A DNA stretch of 17,592 nt. Source: an uncultured Pseudobutyrivibrio sp. Its GTDB lineage: Bacteria > Bacillota > Clostridia > Lachnospirales > Lachnospiraceae. A program made the translations under genes and the position numbers. Of the stretch, positions 15,212 through 17,592 are shown one piece after another. The stretch lies in NCBI GenBank assembly GCA_900546435.1, contig URCQ01000035.1, positions 1 to 17,592 on the forward strand, read 5' to 3'. The notes under the pieces were generated by a model that searched no databases, was not told where the DNA came from, and saw nothing but the letters and a program-made list of their open reading frames with translations. Position 1 is the first letter of the stretch. The number at the start of each line of letters is the position of its first letter.

Positions 15212-16432
15212 ATGGCAGATGAGAATGCAGTAGCTTCAAAGGAAAAAAAGAGACACAGTGTCAAAGAAATAGGAGCTGCAGGGACAGACTTTCTACAAAA
15301 TCATAAGCAGATATATACGAAACATCGGAAGAAGATCTTGGTCTTCTTCCTTTGTGTTGTTGCGATTATTTTATGCGTGCTTATGTATCAGTTGCAAAAA
15401 TATGATGATTTTGATGTGAAAGAAACATATGAACGTGTGGACTCCGCGGAGACGCATTATGTGGATTTTCAAGGGAATCTATTAAAATATAGTAGAGATG
15501 GAACGTTTTATACAGAATATGATGGAGATCTTATTTGGAATTATACCTATGAAATGAGCAATCCGAAAATTGACGTATGTGATAATTATATTTTGATTTA
15601 TGATGTGCAGGGAACGCAGGCCGCTATTTTGACAAATACCGGATTTGAACAATCTATTAAAACAGCGATGCCAATTGTGGATGCTAAAATTGCATCTCAA
15701 GGAACTGTTGCTATTTTGATGCAGGATGGGGAAACGGGTTATGTGCAATTGTGTGATGATGCAGGGAAAGTATTGGCATCAGGAGAATTACATATGAAGA
15801 ATAGTGGTTATCCGATGGCAATCGCGCTTTCTTTGGATGCACAAAGGCTCATGGTATCGCAGTTGGATGTAAAAGATGGCAGTGTAAAGACAACGATATC
15901 TTTTTATGATTTCAGTAATAAAGGGAAAGATGAAATTGACAATATCATTGCAACCTATAGTTTTTCGGATCAGATTTTTCCTCAGATTGCCTATGTCGAT
16001 GGAGGTAAGGCAATTGCGTTTGGAGATAGTGAGATCATTGTCTTTAATGATAACGCAAAAGCATCCATTGCGAAGGAGATTTTTGTACAAGGTCAGATGG
16101 AAAGCGTTTTTTATGATGATAAATATTGTGGTGTTATTTGCCAGGCGACAGATGATGAAGGTCAGTATATAAACCAGCTGACTGTTTATACATTGAGTGG
16201 AAGAAAACGTATGCAAAAGGCAGTGGAAATAGCAAGCACAAATGCAGAATTTTTGTCCAACCATGAAATTTTACTTTCTAATAATAAAGAAGTAGAACTT
16301 TATACATTGCAGGGAATCAAAAAATTTGCATACGAATTTGACACAAGCATATATAAAATAATACCACAGGATGCATCGCGCAGATATGTCTTCGTTGAGG
16401 ATGGACACACCGATGTGGTTAGAATGAAGTAA
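15212..16432 (+). CDS. DUF5711-family membrane-anchored protein
   Basis: This 406-residue protein has a basic cytoplasmic N terminus, one membrane segment at about 41-59 (ILVFFLCVVAIILCVLMYQL) and a large extracellular domain. The outer domain is made of repeated beta-strand units such as THYVDFQGNLLKYSRDGTFY, YILIYDVQGTQAAILTNTGF and MVSQLDVKDGSVKTTISFYD. This suggests a WD40/PQQ-like propeller, which fits the DUF5711 family found in Lachnospiraceae next to cvpA genes. No catalytic motif is visible, and the function is not known. The ATG has AAGGAAAG (15199-15206) upstream, and the gene starts 16 bases after glgB and ends 15 bases before the CvpA-family gene, so it belongs to this operon. 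An inverted repeat lies inside it at 15327-15350. Confidence 0.85.
   Translation: MADENAVASKEKKRHSVKEIGAAGTDFLQNHKQIYTKHRKKILVFFLCVVAIILCVLMYQLQKYDDFDVKETYERVDSAETHYVDFQGNLLKYSRDGTFYTEYDGDLIWNYTYEMSNPKIDVCDNYILIYDVQGTQAAILTNTGFEQSIKTAMPIVDAKIASQGTVAILMQDGETGYVQLCDDAGKVLASGELHMKNSGYPMAIALSLDAQRLMVSQLDVKDGSVKTTISFYDFSNKGKDEIDNIIATYSFSDQIFPQIAYVDGGKAIAFGDSEIIVFNDNAKASIAKEIFVQGQMESVFYDDKYCGVICQATDDEGQYINQLTVYTLSGRKRMQKAVEIASTNAEFLSNHEILLSNNKEVELYTLQGIKKFAYEFDTSIYKIIPQDASRRYVFVEDGHTDVVRMK
15327..15350 (+). repeat. Intragenic inverted repeat in the DUF5711 gene
   Basis: GGAAGAAGA (15327-15335) and TCTTCTTCC (15342-15350) form a perfect 9-bp stem with a 6-base loop, followed by a T-rich stretch (TTTGTGTTGTTG). 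It overlaps the codons for the KK...FF edge of the membrane segment, which could explain it by chance, but it could also act as a weak intragenic attenuator. Confidence 0.45.
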
Positions 16433-16447
16433 TCTGGAGATAGAAAT

Positions 16448-17239
16448 ATGAATTTAGTACTTATTATAATGCTATTTATTTTGTTCTTTTTGACATTACA
16501 AGGATGGCGAAAAGGGATTTTGGGAATTGTCTACGGCCTGGTATCCTGGATTTTCATTTTTGTCTTTGTGACAATAGCAAATCCATATGTATTAGATTAT
16601 CTGAAAACGCAGACACATTTATATGACAAGGTCTACCAGCAGGCTGAGCAGTTTGTGGAGAAAAAAGCAGAATCTTTGCCACAGGATACAGGACTTACGG
16701 AATGGTACCAGTCTATGATGCAGGGAATCCCGGATAATATGATGGGGGATATGACGGATGCTATACAAAAAATGCAGGACACAACGAGTGAAAATGAACA
16801 GCTGAATCAGATACTACAGAGTCTGAAGACACAAAGTGATTTGACGGTAGATCAATTTGGTGGGGCAACGGGTATTTTGCAATTATCCGATGGCACAAGA
16901 ACTTTACAACAGATGCTGTGTCATCAGATTGCAGATTTTATGATGCAGGGTATTGCTACCATCATATCGTTACTTATAGCACAGATTATTGTTTTGGTTG
17001 TAGGATTTTTTGTAAAAGGAGCGAGACGAGCGCCGGGGATTGGCCATATTAATGGATTGCTAGGTTTGGTTGTGGGGGCTGCAGAGGGTTTTCTTGTAAT
17101 TTGGATTATTATGTATGTTGCCGCATGTGTTAGTACGACAACGTTTGGGCAAGGCGTGATTCTTGGTGTGGAACAAAGTACTTTTTTAACATATTTGTAT
17201 CAGCATAATCTTTTTATGGCATTTGTTTCTACAATGTAA
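16448..17239 (+). CDS. CvpA-family membrane protein
   Basis: This 263-residue membrane protein resembles the CvpA/colicin V production family. The N-terminal pair of hydrophobic helices (about 3-18 and 26-43) is separated by the characteristic short GWRKGILG turn. A soluble insert rich in Gln, Asp and Met (about 55-160) follows. Two or three further hydrophobic helices are at about 165-190, 200-225 and near the C terminus, with the linking GARRAPGIGHINGLLGLVVG segment typical of the family. Family members are implicated in envelope integrity and purF regulation, but the biochemical role is unsettled. It is the last gene of the operon, 15 bases after DUF5711, with TGGAG ahead of the ATG, and is followed by a strong terminator. 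The large central insert makes it longer than the usual CvpA of about 160-180 residues. Confidence 0.83.
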   Translation: MNLVLIIMLFILFFLTLQGWRKGILGIVYGLVSWIFIFVFVTIANPYVLDYLKTQTHLYDKVYQQAEQFVEKKAESLPQDTGLTEWYQSMMQGIPDNMMGDMTDAIQKMQDTTSENEQLNQILQSLKTQSDLTVDQFGGATGILQLSDGTRTLQQMLCHQIADFMMQGIATIISLLIAQIIVLVVGFFVKGARRAPGIGHINGLLGLVVGAAEGFLVIWIIMYVAACVSTTTFGQGVILGVEQSTFLTYLYQHNLFMAFVSTM

Positions 17240-17282
17240 TAAAAATCGTAAAAATAACATTATATATAGAAGGAATAATAGC

Positions 17283-17330
17283 AATAGATGTTGTGGTGAA
17301 TGGTTGGTTTACCCCAACATCTATTTTGTT
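17283..17330 (+). terminator. Terminator of the glgB-cvpA operon
   Basis: AATAGATGTTG (17283-17293) pairs perfectly over 11 bp with CAACATCTATT (17315-17325), extended by GG/CC after one mismatch, and ends in TTTT-G-TT. It separates the operon from the rRNA-type promoters downstream. The 43 bases before it are AT-rich and hold nothing else I can recognise. Confidence 0.9.
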
Positions 17331-17374
17331 GTAATAGTAAACAAAAAATTATGAAAAAAAGTGGTAAAAATGCC

Positions 17375-17403
17375 TTGACATTGGGTGGTCGGTTTGATAA
17401 TAT
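17375..17403 (+). promoter_or_regulatory. Upstream (P1) rRNA-type promoter
   Basis: TTGACA (17375-17380) is followed after 17 bases by TAATAT (17398-17403); a perfect TATAAT overlaps at 17401-17406 but with a 20-base spacer. The region just upstream is A-rich (17340-17370), like an UP element. A small hairpin ACCGC/GCGGT follows the start (about 17413-17429). Confidence 0.82.
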
Positions 17404-17477
17404 AATCTTCGCACCGCACGTGAGGCGGTCGAACAAAACAGAATAAAACATGTTTTCAAAAAACTTTTAAAAAAGTG

Positions 17478-17506
17478 TTGACAGACAAGAAAACATATGA
17501 TATTCT
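17478..17506 (+). promoter_or_regulatory. Downstream (P2) rRNA-type promoter
   Basis: TTGACA (17478-17483) and TATTCT (17501-17506) are 17 bases apart, with an extended -10 TGA (17498-17500) and a strongly A/T-rich upstream tract (17441-17477). That tract contains the palindrome AAAACATGTTTT (17445-17456). The predicted start is about 17513. Confidence 0.83.
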
Positions 17507-17512
17507 AAATGA

Positions 17513-17592
17513 GTTGTGTCTGACAGACATAACAAATAACCTTGATAACTGAACAGTGAAACAACCTTGAAAGATTCTAAGAGAATAATTCA
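17513..17592 (+). other. Probable leader of a ribosomal RNA operon (16S begins beyond the window)
   Basis: After the tandem promoters comes a non-coding stretch with the perfect palindrome TGTCTG-A-CAGACA (17517-17529) and two copies of AACCTTGA (17538-17545 and 17563-17570). The segment CCTTGATAACTGAACAGTG resembles the leader that precedes 16S rRNA in many Clostridia. The 16S gene itself (GAGTTTGATC... start) is not in the window, so this is inferred. Confidence 0.7.

Noticed and set aside
15788..16264. 158-codon open frame on the minus strand
   Set aside because: It lies wholly inside the DUF5711 gene, has no ribosome site, and its translation is rich in Ile, Cys and His with no domain character. 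It is a shadow frame.
1..17592. CRISPR arrays, tRNA genes, insertion sequences or phage genes
   Set aside because: I looked for regularly spaced repeats, tRNA-like cloverleafs with the GTTCGA-type arm, and transposase or integrase motifs and found none I could support.

Overview
The window reads as a chromosomal segment of an anaerobic, low-to-mid GC Gram-positive bacterium, most likely a member of the Lachnospiraceae (Clostridia). The evidence is strong AGGAGG-type ribosome sites, consensus TTGACA/TATAAT promoters, an [FeFe]-hydrogenase maturation cluster, a glgB / DUF5711 / CvpA neighbourhood, and a 16S-leader-like sequence at the right edge. Every gene lies on the + strand. I see no transposase, integrase, phage gene or CRISPR array, so this looks like core chromosome.

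Region 1 (1-472): a consensus promoter drives an SRP RNA (ffs/4.5S type) with its own terminator. It is followed by a leader with a second terminator hairpin and a competing antiterminator pairing. Region 2 (473-4647): the hydrogenase maturation set, in the order TM1266-like ACT-domain protein, HydE, HydG, HydF. These make and load the 2Fe subcluster of the H-cluster. HydA itself is not in the window, and I found no convincing separate promoter for this operon. Region 3 (4648-5775): a promoter starting immediately after the hydF stop, a yybP-ykoY-type manganese riboswitch with a terminator expression platform, and a CaCA-family cation antiporter. Together these suggest a Mn2+-induced exporter.

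Region 4 (5827-10421): an extended -10 promoter, a coiled-coil protein of unknown function, an unusual aconitase-superfamily hydratase (YbhJ-like) and an AI-2E-family membrane permease, closed by a strong terminator. Region 5 (10470-17327): a promoter with a 15-bp palindrome just upstream, then a large TPR / acidic linker / AAA-like protein whose ATPase motifs look degenerate, the glycogen branching enzyme GlgB, a membrane-anchored DUF5711 propeller-like protein and a CvpA-family membrane protein, closed by a strong terminator. Region 6 (17340-17592): two tandem consensus promoters and a leader typical of a ribosomal RNA operon; the 16S gene should start just beyond the window.

The most interesting points are the probable pseudo-ATPase TPR-AAA protein co-transcribed with glgB, the Mn riboswitch that gives a substrate to a generic 'Ca/Na antiporter', the candidate attenuator between the SRP RNA and the hydrogenase maturation operon, and the substrate-unknown aconitase-like hydratase paired with a coiled-coil protein. 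All functional statements come from reading motifs by eye; no database search was possible.
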